The notes beneath the pieces are model-generated. The model saw nothing but the letters and a program-made list of their open reading frames with translations, was not told the DNA's origin and did no database searches. From NCBI GenBank assembly GCA_009841225.1, contig VXMF01000002.1:129426-193425 (forward strand): DNA of 64,000 nt. Direction: 5' to 3'. This document shows, piece after piece, positions 45,392 through 53,859 of the stretch. How positions within the stretch are numbered: the first letter of the stretch is position 1; each line of letters begins with the position of its first letter. Both the position numbers and the translations under genes were made by a program. This stretch comes from Terriglobia bacterium (GTDB lineage Bacteria > Acidobacteriota > Terriglobia > Bryobacterales > UBA6623).

Positions 45392-46081
45392 ATGCAGTAT
45401 GAAATCGAAGGCGACAACCTTGAGATCGTGCGAGTCCGACTGGATTCGAACGACAACGTCTACGCCGAAGCCGGCAAGATGGTTTACAAGACGCCCAACG
45501 TCCAATGGCGGTCCGCCATGCGCGGCAAGGGCATCGCGGGCAAGCTGATCGGCGGCCTTAAGAGCAAGCTGAGCGGTGAGTCGCTGTTTTTCACCCACTT
45601 CGAGTGCCCGGCTGGGGGCGGCGAAGTCGGATTCGCGGGCGACTTCCCAGGGCGCGTGCGCCCGCTGGATCTGCAGCCGGGGAAGTCAGTCTTGGTGCAG
45701 AGGGACGGCTTTGTCGCTGCCGAGTCAGGCGTCAAATTGGACATTGCCTTCACGAAGAAGATCGGAGCCGGCCTCTTCGGCGGCGAGGGCTTTATCCTGC
45801 AGCGTTTGAGCGGTCAAGGCACGGCGTTCATTCACGCAGGCGGGGATTTCGTGGAGTTCGAGCTGGCAGATGGCGAGAGCCTGCAGGCCGACACCGGTTC
45901 GTTGGTCTGCTTCGACGACACCGTGAGCTACGGCATCGAAATGGCCGGCGGAATCGCGGTGTCGCTCTTTGGCGGAGAGGGACTCTTCTTGGCGACCCTG
46001 ACCGGTCCGGGCAAAGTCGTGCTCCAGACCCTCACGCTTGAGAAGCTGCGCCGGGAGATGCAGGTCGGCCTGACGTCGTAG
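45392..46081 (+). CDS. AIM24/TIGR00266-family protein
   Basis: A 229-residue all-beta protein of the AIM24 (TIGR00266) family, recognised by MQYEIEGDNLEIVRVRLDSNDNVYAEAGKMVYK, FFTHFECPAGGGEVGFAG and the repeated GLFGGEGFILQRLSG / SLFGGEGLFLATLTGPGKVVLQT strands. The family forms a trimeric beta-helix-like fold and has no established bacterial function. It is transcribed convergently with the beta-barrel gene, 23 bases apart. Confidence 0.92.
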   Translation: MQYEIEGDNLEIVRVRLDSNDNVYAEAGKMVYKTPNVQWRSAMRGKGIAGKLIGGLKSKLSGESLFFTHFECPAGGGEVGFAGDFPGRVRPLDLQPGKSVLVQRDGFVAAESGVKLDIAFTKKIGAGLFGGEGFILQRLSGQGTAFIHAGGDFVEFELADGESLQADTGSLVCFDDTVSYGIEMAGGIAVSLFGGEGLFLATLTGPGKVVLQTLTLEKLRREMQVGLTS

Positions 46082-46104
46082 CTCCAGGCACGGCTCGAAG
46101 CGCT

Positions 46105-48078
46105 CTAAAAACTCAGCGAAATGCTGGAGAAACCGACTTGGGCACGGTACCCGCGAGTGCCCGAGAACCTCTCTGCATATCCGTAGTACTGCCAGCCGGC
46201 GTTCCACAGCAGCCCGTCCCGGAGTCGGACCGACAGGCGCGCTTGCGGTGATTGATACGTCATCGGCAGGCCCGAAAACAAGTCAGAACCGTCCCGTGCA
46301 AGGCCCTCCCGTCCTCCGGCCGTGTCCTTGGTGAACGAATACCTTAGCGAGAGAGTGAGCCGCTCCGTGGGCACTACCCGCAGCCCCAAGGACATGACAT
46401 GAATGCTGCTTGCATAGACGCTACGGCCACGGTCGGGCAGGTCTGGTAGGTCGAACATGTTCAAGATGCCGGTCGAAACGTCCATCTTCAACAGGTTGTA
46501 GGCAGCGTCAAGCACCGTGCCGCTTTCCGGCTCGACCCAAGTGGCCTGCGCGCCCTGAGACCGGCTCTTGGAGCTGTATGCCAGCAGTTCGGTGGGATTG
46601 TCGTTGACCCTGTTCCGGTAGAATCCGCCGACCATGAAGTCGCCGCGCCTCCAGCGAATCCGGGCGGACTCGTTGTGGAAGCGGCGCTCGCTGGTCGCCG
46701 CGAGCGGCTGGTCGGCCCGGCCGACCTCGAAGTCGACCGACGCGCGAACGCCGGGAGCGGGCAGCCAGCGGAACCCACCAGCCGCAGTACGCACGCGGTT
46801 GTCCTGGGACTCGAGATCCCTGCCGAACTCGAAGTCCGGGTAGCGCGTGGCCTCGCGCGTGCGGACCCGCCGATCGGAGAAGCGATGGGCACCGAACACG
46901 CTGATCTGCTTGCTGGGCCGAAATGTCGCTTCGCTCGCATTGGACAGCCTGCGGATGCCTAGGTGGTCAAAGCGAATGAACTCGTCCCGGAACAGACCTG
47001 TCTCCAGAAACGCGGCTTGCCCATCGATGCGGGTGTTGTGAAACGAAGTGGTGTTGGTCAGCGCTAAGCGCGAACTTGCCAAGAAGGTCACGGTGACCTC
47101 GCCCGAGCCCTGATTGCGATTCGCGTCGCCTACTACGAACGTGTCGCGAATGGTGGCCGCGCTGGCGGCCGGGTCGGGCACCGCGAGATTCTGCATCAGC
47201 GTCGAATTGCGGTAGCCTCCCGAATGGACGAGGCGAGCCGCAATGCCGAGGCGCCCGGTCTCGCGACTGCGTAACGCCACGGTGGTGATCGGCGTGCGGC
47301 CATGGAAGGGAGCGGAGCGGCTCAGAGCCTCGACCGGCTGGATGTTCGGGGCTAGCGAGGGGCCTAGGGAAGCGTCAACCGAACCGCCGCTCTCTTCGTA
47401 CAAGTCCACCGCCTGGATCACGGTCAGCGCCAGCCCAAGGAAACGAGCGGAGAGGCCGGCGCGGTACTGGCGCCCGTTCTGTTCCAGGTCTGAGCGGTAC
47501 CGGAGGAAGTTGCGGGCATCGAATCCACCGTCTCGGTGCGGAATCGCCTCCGAGGCGAAGCCCGGACCGGAACGACGGTTAAGGTCCAGGCCGAGAATGC
47601 CCTCCAATCGCCCTCCCGGCCGCAGTACGACCTCGTGCGACTGCATCGTGCGGCTGCTCCGCAGTCCGTGCTCGCCCCGCCAGAGCGTCGGCAAGCGGTT
47701 GTGATAGCGCATCGTGCGGTGCTGCAAGTCGTAGCGGAACACACCATTTCTCTGGGCCCGGACAGTGTGCATCTGATAGGGGTCCGCCAACCCGCCCGTC
47801 GAAACTATCGAAAGCTCATCTAGAGGACCTTGGCGGTCCAGAGAGGTCGCCCGGAAGCGGCCGTTGAACAAGCGCATGCCGTTGCCGTAATTTACGCCGG
47901 CCCGGTACAGGTCGTGGTCGCCTCCGACTCGCGCGAAGCGATAGCCGGCCTCCAGGAGATTCGAGACCTCATAGGAACCAATCTGCCGCGAGCGGGCCTG
48001 CTCATCCGCAAGCGGCGCCACCGGTTGCTGCGCGACCGCCAGTGTGGGCACTAGGAGTGCAAACGGACCGAATCTCAT
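46105..48078 (-). CDS. Outer-membrane beta-barrel partner of decaheme cytochrome
   Basis: A 657-residue protein with a signal peptide (FGPFALLVPTLAVAQ) followed by alternating amphipathic strands throughout, for example LEAGYRFARVGGDHDLYRAGVNYG, RGDFMVGGFYRNRVNDN, RLTLSLRYSF and LLWNAGWQYYGYA. It ends in SISLSF, with the terminal Phe required for outer-membrane barrel insertion. The length and the 4-base overlap with a decaheme cytochrome gene point to an MtrB/PioB/DmsF-like porin that holds the cytochrome in the membrane. Direct sequence similarity to MtrB cannot be judged by eye. Confidence 0.8.
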   Translation of the reverse strand: MRFGPFALLVPTLAVAQQPVAPLADEQARSRQIGSYEVSNLLEAGYRFARVGGDHDLYRAGVNYGNGMRLFNGRFRATSLDRQGPLDELSIVSTGGLADPYQMHTVRAQRNGVFRYDLQHRTMRYHNRLPTLWRGEHGLRSSRTMQSHEVVLRPGGRLEGILGLDLNRRSGPGFASEAIPHRDGGFDARNFLRYRSDLEQNGRQYRAGLSARFLGLALTVIQAVDLYEESGGSVDASLGPSLAPNIQPVEALSRSAPFHGRTPITTVALRSRETGRLGIAARLVHSGGYRNSTLMQNLAVPDPAASAATIRDTFVVGDANRNQGSGEVTVTFLASSRLALTNTTSFHNTRIDGQAAFLETGLFRDEFIRFDHLGIRRLSNASEATFRPSKQISVFGAHRFSDRRVRTREATRYPDFEFGRDLESQDNRVRTAAGGFRWLPAPGVRASVDFEVGRADQPLAATSERRFHNESARIRWRRGDFMVGGFYRNRVNDNPTELLAYSSKSRSQGAQATWVEPESGTVLDAAYNLLKMDVSTGILNMFDLPDLPDRGRSVYASSIHVMSLGLRVVPTERLTLSLRYSFTKDTAGGREGLARDGSDLFSGLPMTYQSPQARLSVRLRDGLLWNAGWQYYGYAERFSGTRGYRAQVGFSSISLSF

Positions 48079-49043
48079 CGCCGGAATAGGGGGTCAGCAT
48101 TCGAGCCGTGGATGCGCGAATGGCAAAGCACGCACTCGCGGAAGGCAGGATCGGCTAGGTTGTGGAAGCCCCTCCAAGGGCTAACGATGCCTTGGCCGGT
48201 CGTTCCGAAGCCTTCGATCGAGTTGTGGCACTCGAGGCACAGCGTGAACGCGACAGGCCGGGCTAGCAGCCGAGGCGTCGTGCTGCCGTGCGGCTCGTGA
48301 CAGCTGCCGCAGCCCTCGACCCGCACGGGAGGGTGCTCGTGGACGAACGGCCCGCGCTTGTCGGTGTGGCAGCTGACACAGGGCAGATCATTTCCGAACG
48401 AGGGCGAGACCATCCGCGATGAGTGTGCCGGCGCCCAGGAGACGACGGGAGCGCCGTGAGGATTGTGGCAGTCGGTGCATTCCATCGCCCCTTCGTTAAC
48501 GCGGTGCTTGAACGGCATCTCAAAGCGCGCACGAATGTCTTGGTGGCAGTCGTAGCACAGATCCCGCTGCCGCTGCGCCAAGAGCGCTCCGGATTCGTGC
48601 GCACCGTGAATCGAATGACAGCTGGTGCAGCCAACCTCGCCGGTCGCGTGCGCCGAGGTGCGGACATGCATCTTGCCGAGGTCGCCGGTGTGGCAGACCA
48701 AGCAGTTCTCCTGGGCTTGGGCGGGAGTGAGCGCCGGAAAGCGCACGATCTTTTCGGGATCCGCCGAGATCGCGTGCTCGAACCCCGGTCCATGGCACCC
48801 TTCGCAGCCAGTGCGCTCCGGCGGTAGCTTTCCGGACGCGACGGAATTGAAGTGGGGATTGCGGCGGAAGGAATCAGAGAGGTCCGCATGGCAGCCTTGG
48901 CAGACCTGGCCTCCCACGAACTGCTGCTGGGCGGACGCCTGCCCCTGGGCGGGGAGGGGAGCGGCCCCAAGCGCGACGAGCCAGCCAAGCCATGCACAGG
49001 CCGCAAACCACTGCATGCCAGTCGATCGCAACGGGGGGCGCAT
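48075..49043 (-). CDS. Periplasmic decaheme c-type cytochrome, MtrA/DmsE-like
   Basis: A protein of about 322 residues with a signal peptide (FAACAWLGWLVALGAAPLPAQG) and exactly ten CxxCH motifs: CQGCH, CEGCH, CLVCH, CTSCH, CYDCH, CTDCH, CVSCH, CGSCH, CLECH and CVLCH. Heme number, size and spacing match the MtrA/DmsE family, which carries electrons through an outer-membrane porin. The following gene, overlapping by ATGA, encodes a beta-barrel. The ATG at 49043 is chosen; the longer frame adds only a basic leader. No outer-surface multiheme cytochrome is in the window. Confidence 0.92.
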   Translation of the reverse strand: MRPPLRSTGMQWFAACAWLGWLVALGAAPLPAQGQASAQQQFVGGQVCQGCHADLSDSFRRNPHFNSVASGKLPPERTGCEGCHGPGFEHAISADPEKIVRFPALTPAQAQENCLVCHTGDLGKMHVRTSAHATGEVGCTSCHSIHGAHESGALLAQRQRDLCYDCHQDIRARFEMPFKHRVNEGAMECTDCHNPHGAPVVSWAPAHSSRMVSPSFGNDLPCVSCHTDKRGPFVHEHPPVRVEGCGSCHEPHGSTTPRLLARPVAFTLCLECHNSIEGFGTTGQGIVSPWRGFHNLADPAFRECVLCHSRIHGSNADPLFRR

Positions 49044-49193
49044 GCGGGTTGTTCCCGACCATACCACGCCCGGAATCGCTCGCTGTCGGCCGAAGCTACG
49101 CGGCCCGGATGGGCGAGCGGTCCCCAAACAATTGTGCTACTATGGGTTCAAGCCAAGCAGAGATTGGAAGAAACAAGGAGACCTGAATCGAGC

Positions 49194-49463
49194 ATGCCAC
49201 TCGCACCTGAGGCGAAGCAAGAACTCGTCAAGACCTTCGGGAGTCACCCAAACGATGTCGGTTCCTCCCAAGTTCAGATCGCGGCTCTTACTCATCGCAT
49301 CTTGGAACTCACTGAACACTTGAAAATCCACCGCAAGGACTTCTCGTCCCGGCGCGGGCTTCTCAAGCTAGTCAGCAGGCGCCGCAGCCTGCTGCGCTAT
49401 TTGAGCAAAAAGAACCCTGCAGAGTATGTGAAGGTCGTGGAGTCCCTAGGCCTGCGCGGTTAG
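49194..49463 (+). CDS. rpsO: 30S ribosomal protein S15
   Basis: An 89-residue S15, the normal length. Family blocks include GSHPNDVGSSQVQIAALTHRI, LTEHLKIHRKDFSSRRGLLKLV and RRRSLLRYLSKKNPAEYVKVVESLGLRG. It binds 16S rRNA early in 30S assembly. The open frame extends upstream, but the ATG at 49194 gives the canonical N-terminus; AAGGAG lies 13 bases before it. It is followed by pnp, the widely conserved order, with a structured spacer. Confidence 0.97.
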   Translation: MPLAPEAKQELVKTFGSHPNDVGSSQVQIAALTHRILELTEHLKIHRKDFSSRRGLLKLVSRRRSLLRYLSKKNPAEYVKVVESLGLRG

Positions 49464-49700
49464 CGCGGTGGGGCTCCAGCAGGCCATGCTGCATGTTGCT
49501 GGCAAGACGCGTCAGCTGGATATCACTGTCCCTGTGTCCGCAGGGAACACCACCAGACAATGCACGGGGTCTCGGGCGCTCGCGATGGCGCGAACCGCTC
49601 TGACAGTGTCCGTGCATCTCTCCTAGCCACTGTCTCTGCAAGGCGGGGAATGGACTTCCGCTAAACGCAGCGGAAGTCACACAAGGACAAACCAGAAATC
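49464..49700 (+). ncRNA. Structured rpsO-pnp spacer / pnp leader
   Basis: This 237-base spacer can form several stems. Just before pnp is a perfect 10-bp hairpin, GACTTCCGCT (49653-49662) and AGCGGAAGTC (49669-49678), with loop AAACGC. Upstream are a 6-bp hairpin TCCCTG/CAGGGA (49529-49546) and an 8-bp long-range pairing ATGCACGG/CCGTGCAT (49560-49617). In other bacteria the pnp leader hairpin is cut by a double-strand RNase and read by PNPase for autoregulation. The same logic is plausible here. There is no T-tract, so it is not a simple terminator. Confidence 0.5.
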
Positions 49701-51992
49701 ATGAAACACACAGTAGAGTTCGAGCTTGACGGCAAGACCGTCTCGCTCGAGAGCGGCCGCTTAGCCAAGCAGGCGGGCGGCTCCGTCGTCGTTCGTTGCG
49801 GAGACACCCAAGTGCTGGTGTCAGCCACTTCCGCCGCCGAGCCCCGCGAGGGCATCGACTTCTTCCCGCTGACGGTCGACTATCGCGAGTACACCTACTC
49901 CGCGGGCCGTTTCCCCGGCGGATACATCAAGCGCGAGGCGCGCCCGACGGAAAAGGAGACCGTGACTTGCCGGCTGATCGACAGGCCTCTGAGGCCCCTC
50001 TTTCCTGACGGCTTCCGAAACGAGACGCAGATCATCGGAATGGTGACTTCGTCTGACCCCACCCACGATCCCAGCCTGTACGCCATGGTCGGCGCATCGG
50101 CTGCGGTGGCGGTGTCAGACATTCCCATCGTCCACACCACCGGATCGGTGCGAGTGGCTCGCCTGGGCGAGGATGAGTGGGTCCTGAACCCAACCTACGA
50201 GCAATTGGCCGACGCCAACGTCAACATCACCGTCGCAGCCGCGAAGGACGGCATCGTGATGGTCGAAGCGGATGCCAACGAGGCTGACGAGGAGGCCATG
50301 ATCGAGGCGATCCGGCGCGGCCACGAGGGCTGCAAGCAGATCATCGCGGCGATCGAAGAATTGGCCTCCAAGGCCGGGAAGCCCAAGCGCGACTTCACCC
50401 CTCCAGCCTTCGACCAAGCGGTGCGCGACGAAATCGAGGCGAAGTGGGGCGAGAAGGCCGAGGCTGCCTTGGACACCAGCGACAAGGACAAGCTATCCAG
50501 CTATGCCGAGTTCCGGGCCATCAAGAAGGAGATCAAGCAAGCCTTTGCCGACGATGCCGAGAAGCAGGCCGAAGCGTCTGCCTTCATGGATCCGTGGCAG
50601 GAGAAGCTGTTCCGCAAGCAGGTATTCGAGCTGAAGCGCCGGCCCGACCACCGCGCCCCGGACCAGATCCGTCCGATCACCTGCGAAGTCAGCGAGCTAG
50701 CCCGCGCCCACGGCTCTGCCGTGTTCACGCGCGGGGAGACGCAGGCCCTCGTGTCGGCCACGCTCGGCACCAAGGTCGACGGCCAGCGGCAGGAGCGGAT
50801 CGAGGATCCGAACTACGAGAAGACCTTCATGGTCCACTACAACTTCCCGCCGTTCAGCGTTGGAGAAACCGGCTTTATGCGCGGGCCCGGACGGCGAGAA
50901 ATCGGCCACGGGCTGCTAGCCGAGCGTGCCCTGACGCCGATGATCCCGGACCAAGAGAAATTCCCATACACGATCCGTGTGGTGAGCGACATTCTCGAAT
51001 CCAATGGCTCCAGTTCGATGGCAACGGTCTGCGGGGGCACTTTGGCGCTGATGGACGCCGGCGTGCCGATCAAGGCTCCCGTGGCTGGCATCGCCATGGG
51101 GTTGGTGACGCAAGACGATGACTTCGTGGTGTTGACCGACATCGCCGGCGCCGAGGACCACTACGGGGACATGGACTTCAAGGTCGCTGGTACGAAGGAC
51201 GGCATCACCGCGTTGCAGATGGACATCAAGCAGCCGAAGGTCAGCCTAGAGGTGCTGCAGCAGGCACTCGCGCAGGCGCGCCAGGCGCGGCTTGAAATCT
51301 TGGAAACGATGGCGGCCACACTGGAGGCCCCGCGCGAAGAACTCGCAGAGCACGCTCCGCAGATCGTCCAGATCACGATTCCCGAGGCGAAGATCCGCGA
51401 CCTGATCGGGCCGGGTGGCAAGACGATCAAGGGCCTGGTCGAAGAAACGGGCGCAAAGATCGACGTCAGCGACGACGGCACGGTCAGCGTGGCCTCGTCG
51501 GACCGCGCCAAGGGCAAGGAGGCCATCGAGAGGATCAAGGCTCTTACCGCTTCCCCGGAAGTCGGCAAGGAGTATCTCGGCAAGGTCACCAAGATCGCCG
51601 CATTCGGAGCGTTCGTGGAGATCTTCCCCGGCACCGAGGGCCTGTTGCACATCAGCGAGATATCCGACCAGCACGTGCGCGAGGTCAGCGACGAGCTGAA
51701 CGAAGGGGACCAAGTCCTGGTCAAGTGCCTCGCCTTGGACGGCAACCGGATCAAGCTGAGCCGTCGCGCCATCTTGCACGAGCGTCACGGCGGCGAGGGT
51801 GGCGATCGGCCCGATCAGTCGGATCGTTCGGACTGGGGCCGCAGACGCAGCGGCCGCCCGGGCGGACGCGGCCGCTCCGGGCGCGATCGGGGCGATGACC
51901 GCGGCGACCGCCGCGAACGCTCGGGGCGCGACCGTCCGTTCCGCGGGCGGCGCTCCTCTCGGGGACCGCGCGATGGCGACAGGCAGGACTGA
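49701..51992 (+). CDS. pnp: Polynucleotide phosphorylase
   Basis: A 763-residue PNPase: first RNase PH domain (residues 1-220), helical linker, second catalytic RNase PH domain (about 310-540, with FMRGPGRREIGHG and AGAEDHYGDMDFKVAGTKDG), KH domain (IPEAKIRDLIGPGGKTIKGL) and S1 domain (GKEYLGKVTKIAAFGAFVEIFPG). It degrades RNA 3'-5' using phosphate and forms degradosomes. After S1 there is an unusual tail of about 60 residues rich in Arg, Gly, Asp and Ser (GRRRSGRPGGRGRSGRDRG), likely for RNA or partner binding. With RNase J it covers both decay directions. Confidence 0.97.
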   Translation: MKHTVEFELDGKTVSLESGRLAKQAGGSVVVRCGDTQVLVSATSAAEPREGIDFFPLTVDYREYTYSAGRFPGGYIKREARPTEKETVTCRLIDRPLRPLFPDGFRNETQIIGMVTSSDPTHDPSLYAMVGASAAVAVSDIPIVHTTGSVRVARLGEDEWVLNPTYEQLADANVNITVAAAKDGIVMVEADANEADEEAMIEAIRRGHEGCKQIIAAIEELASKAGKPKRDFTPPAFDQAVRDEIEAKWGEKAEAALDTSDKDKLSSYAEFRAIKKEIKQAFADDAEKQAEASAFMDPWQEKLFRKQVFELKRRPDHRAPDQIRPITCEVSELARAHGSAVFTRGETQALVSATLGTKVDGQRQERIEDPNYEKTFMVHYNFPPFSVGETGFMRGPGRREIGHGLLAERALTPMIPDQEKFPYTIRVVSDILESNGSSSMATVCGGTLALMDAGVPIKAPVAGIAMGLVTQDDDFVVLTDIAGAEDHYGDMDFKVAGTKDGITALQMDIKQPKVSLEVLQQALAQARQARLEILETMAATLEAPREELAEHAPQIVQITIPEAKIRDLIGPGGKTIKGLVEETGAKIDVSDDGTVSVASSDRAKGKEAIERIKALTASPEVGKEYLGKVTKIAAFGAFVEIFPGTEGLLHISEISDQHVREVSDELNEGDQVLVKCLALDGNRIKLSRRAILHERHGGEGGDRPDQSDRSDWGRRRSGRPGGRGRSGRDRGDDRGDRRERSGRDRPFRGRRSSRGPRDGDRQD

Positions 51993-52380
51993 GCTACGGT
52001 CACGAAGCTAGCTAGCGTTGAACGCTTAGCGTGAGAGAAATGGCGGTGAGGACTTCCACGTGCGCGACCTCCTGACTGACTTCGGCCGAATCTGTGTAGC
52101 GGCGGGCTTCTCCGCCAAACACGGCGGCGAGAACGTGCAGCTAACGCTGCTCTCGCCGAACGTGCGGGAGAGGACACTACAAGTATTCAAGCGGACCTCT
52201 GCAGTGTAGGACTCGGTCGAACCGGTCATCGAAGTGAGCAGCGATGGAAAAGCCAGGGGGCTCTGAGAAAATAGGTGCGTACGTCGGCGGCTTGGCAGAC
52301 CGAGCGGCCGACCCGGGACTCGGCCCGCGAGTTCGGACTGAAGGGCCTCATGTGCACGGGCAAGATGGAGGCACCCGGAA
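51993..52380. other. Left flank of the metallophosphoesterase-ATPase module; possible gene remnant
   Basis: No intact known gene is visible. On the plus strand 52030-52209 is an open frame of 59 codons without an ATG. It reads plausibly protein-like (FHVRDLLTDFGRICVAAGF, NVQLTLLSPNVRERTLQVF) and may be the end of a decayed gene. TGGAGG (52366-52371) is the ribosome-binding site of the next gene, whose GTG start is at 52381. Confidence 0.3.
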
Positions 52381-53859
52381 GTGACAGACCCCTTGTCTAT
52401 ATTGCACATTTCGGATCTTCACAGGTCGCCGGATGATCCGATCTCGAACGAGGAACTCGTCTCAGCGCTGCTCAACGACCGGGATCGATACGTGAGGGAA
52501 TCGCCTCCGATACCGACCCCGAAGGCGATCGTGGTCAGTGGTGACCTGATTGAGGGAGTGCGTCTCGGCACGGAGGACTTCGGGAGCCGGATTGACGAGC
52601 AGTATGCGGTTGCCGAAGACCTATTGAGCGAGCTGGTGGCGCGGTTCCTTGACGGCGACCGGTCGAAGCTCATCGTCGTGCCGGGCAACCACGACGTCGA
52701 CTGGAATACGGCATTTGCGGCGCTGGAATGCGTCGAGCCGAGTGAGTATCCAAACAATTTAGGCGGGGAACTCCACGCGGACGACTCGCTCTTGCGCTGG
52801 GACTGGGGTACCTGCACGCTGTACCGCATCGTGCGACGTGACCTGTACGCAAGACGGCTCGAGCCATTCTGGCGTTTTTGTGAGAGGTTCTATTCCGGAC
52901 TGGATGGCCCGCGAAGCGTCCAAGGATCGTTCGACGCTCGGCTATACGATCTGTTCGAGGGCGTAATCGGGGTGGCGGCATTCAATTCCTGCGACGGGAA
53001 CGACTGCTTCGCGTACCACGGGAGGATCAAGCGGGGCAGCGTAGCAGGGAGCGACCTAGGCCTGCGCGACGCTGGAGTTTCCCACGATCTGCGTGTGGCG
53101 GTGTGGCACCACAGCATTGAAGGCTCACCGTACCTCACCGACTACATGGACGTCGACATCGTGCGGGGGATGATTGGAAGAGGGTTCAGGCTAGGGCTGC
53201 ATGGCCACCAACACAAAGCGCAGGTCCGATCGCAGGAGATCAGGCTGCCGAATCTCGAAAGCATGGCCGTGATCAGCGCCGGATCGCTTTGCGCGGGCTG
53301 GCGGCAGCTACCGCCCGGAACGCACAGGCAATACAACGTCGTAGAACTCGCACCAGACCTTGGAACCGTCCGCACACATGTACGGGCGATGGCAGTAGCG
53401 AATGTTTTCTCGCGGGCGAGTCTGCTCGAGTTCGGAGGTGCGAGCTATATGGACCTGCCGCTGAGCTCGACAAGAGACCCGGTGGGGCAACCGATCGACC
53501 TCGCAGCGAAGCGCCGAGACCGCACCATAGCGATTGCGGAGGCCGAAGCGAAGAGCGGCCACCCAGATCGCGCCGTGCAAGTTCTCAGTGGAATGGAACT
53601 TCCGCCCGGCACGCACGAGCGGCACCTGTTCCTTGACGCGGCGGAACAAGCCAAGGACTGGATGGCGGTCGTTGCGGCGACCGATCCGCCGCAGAGCATC
53701 CCGGAACTAGTGCTGCGGTTCCGGGCAAAGTACGAACTGGAGGACCACGAAGGCGCAGAGCAGACGTTACGCCACTACTCCGGGCGGTTGGGGCTGGCAG
53801 GCGCGGTAGAGGCAGACCTACGCGCCCGGTTGAATGCTAGGAGGGCAATGAAAGGATGA
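52381..53859 (+). CDS. Calcineurin-like metallophosphoesterase with helical C-terminal extension
   Basis: A 492-residue protein. All calcineurin-like metal motifs are present: DLH (D12, H14), GD (D55), GNHD (102-105), a histidine in VWHHS (243-244) and HGHQH (274-278). It is therefore expected to be an active di-metal phosphodiesterase or nuclease. Residues 370-490 are helical and TPR-like (EAEAKSGHPDRAVQVLSG, FLDAAEQAKDWMAVVAA, YELEDHEGAEQTLRHYSG), suited to protein contacts. It starts at a GTG behind TGGAGG. The stop overlaps the next start by 4 bases, so it is translationally coupled to an HSP90-like ATPase. No signal peptide is seen, so it should be cytoplasmic. Confidence 0.85.
   Translation: MTDPLSILHISDLHRSPDDPISNEELVSALLNDRDRYVRESPPIPTPKAIVVSGDLIEGVRLGTEDFGSRIDEQYAVAEDLLSELVARFLDGDRSKLIVVPGNHDVDWNTAFAALECVEPSEYPNNLGGELHADDSLLRWDWGTCTLYRIVRRDLYARRLEPFWRFCERFYSGLDGPRSVQGSFDARLYDLFEGVIGVAAFNSCDGNDCFAYHGRIKRGSVAGSDLGLRDAGVSHDLRVAVWHHSIEGSPYLTDYMDVDIVRGMIGRGFRLGLHGHQHKAQVRSQEIRLPNLESMAVISAGSLCAGWRQLPPGTHRQYNVVELAPDLGTVRTHVRAMAVANVFSRASLLEFGGASYMDLPLSSTRDPVGQPIDLAAKRRDRTIAIAEAEAKSGHPDRAVQVLSGMELPPGTHERHLFLDAAEQAKDWMAVVAATDPPQSIPELVLRFRAKYELEDHEGAEQTLRHYSGRLGLAGAVEADLRARLNARRAMKG

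Noticed and set aside
48852..49193. Upstream extension of the rpsO frame
   Set aside because: The frame stays open by chance over the antisense cytochrome gene. The ATG at 49194 gives the exact conserved S15 N-terminus and length.
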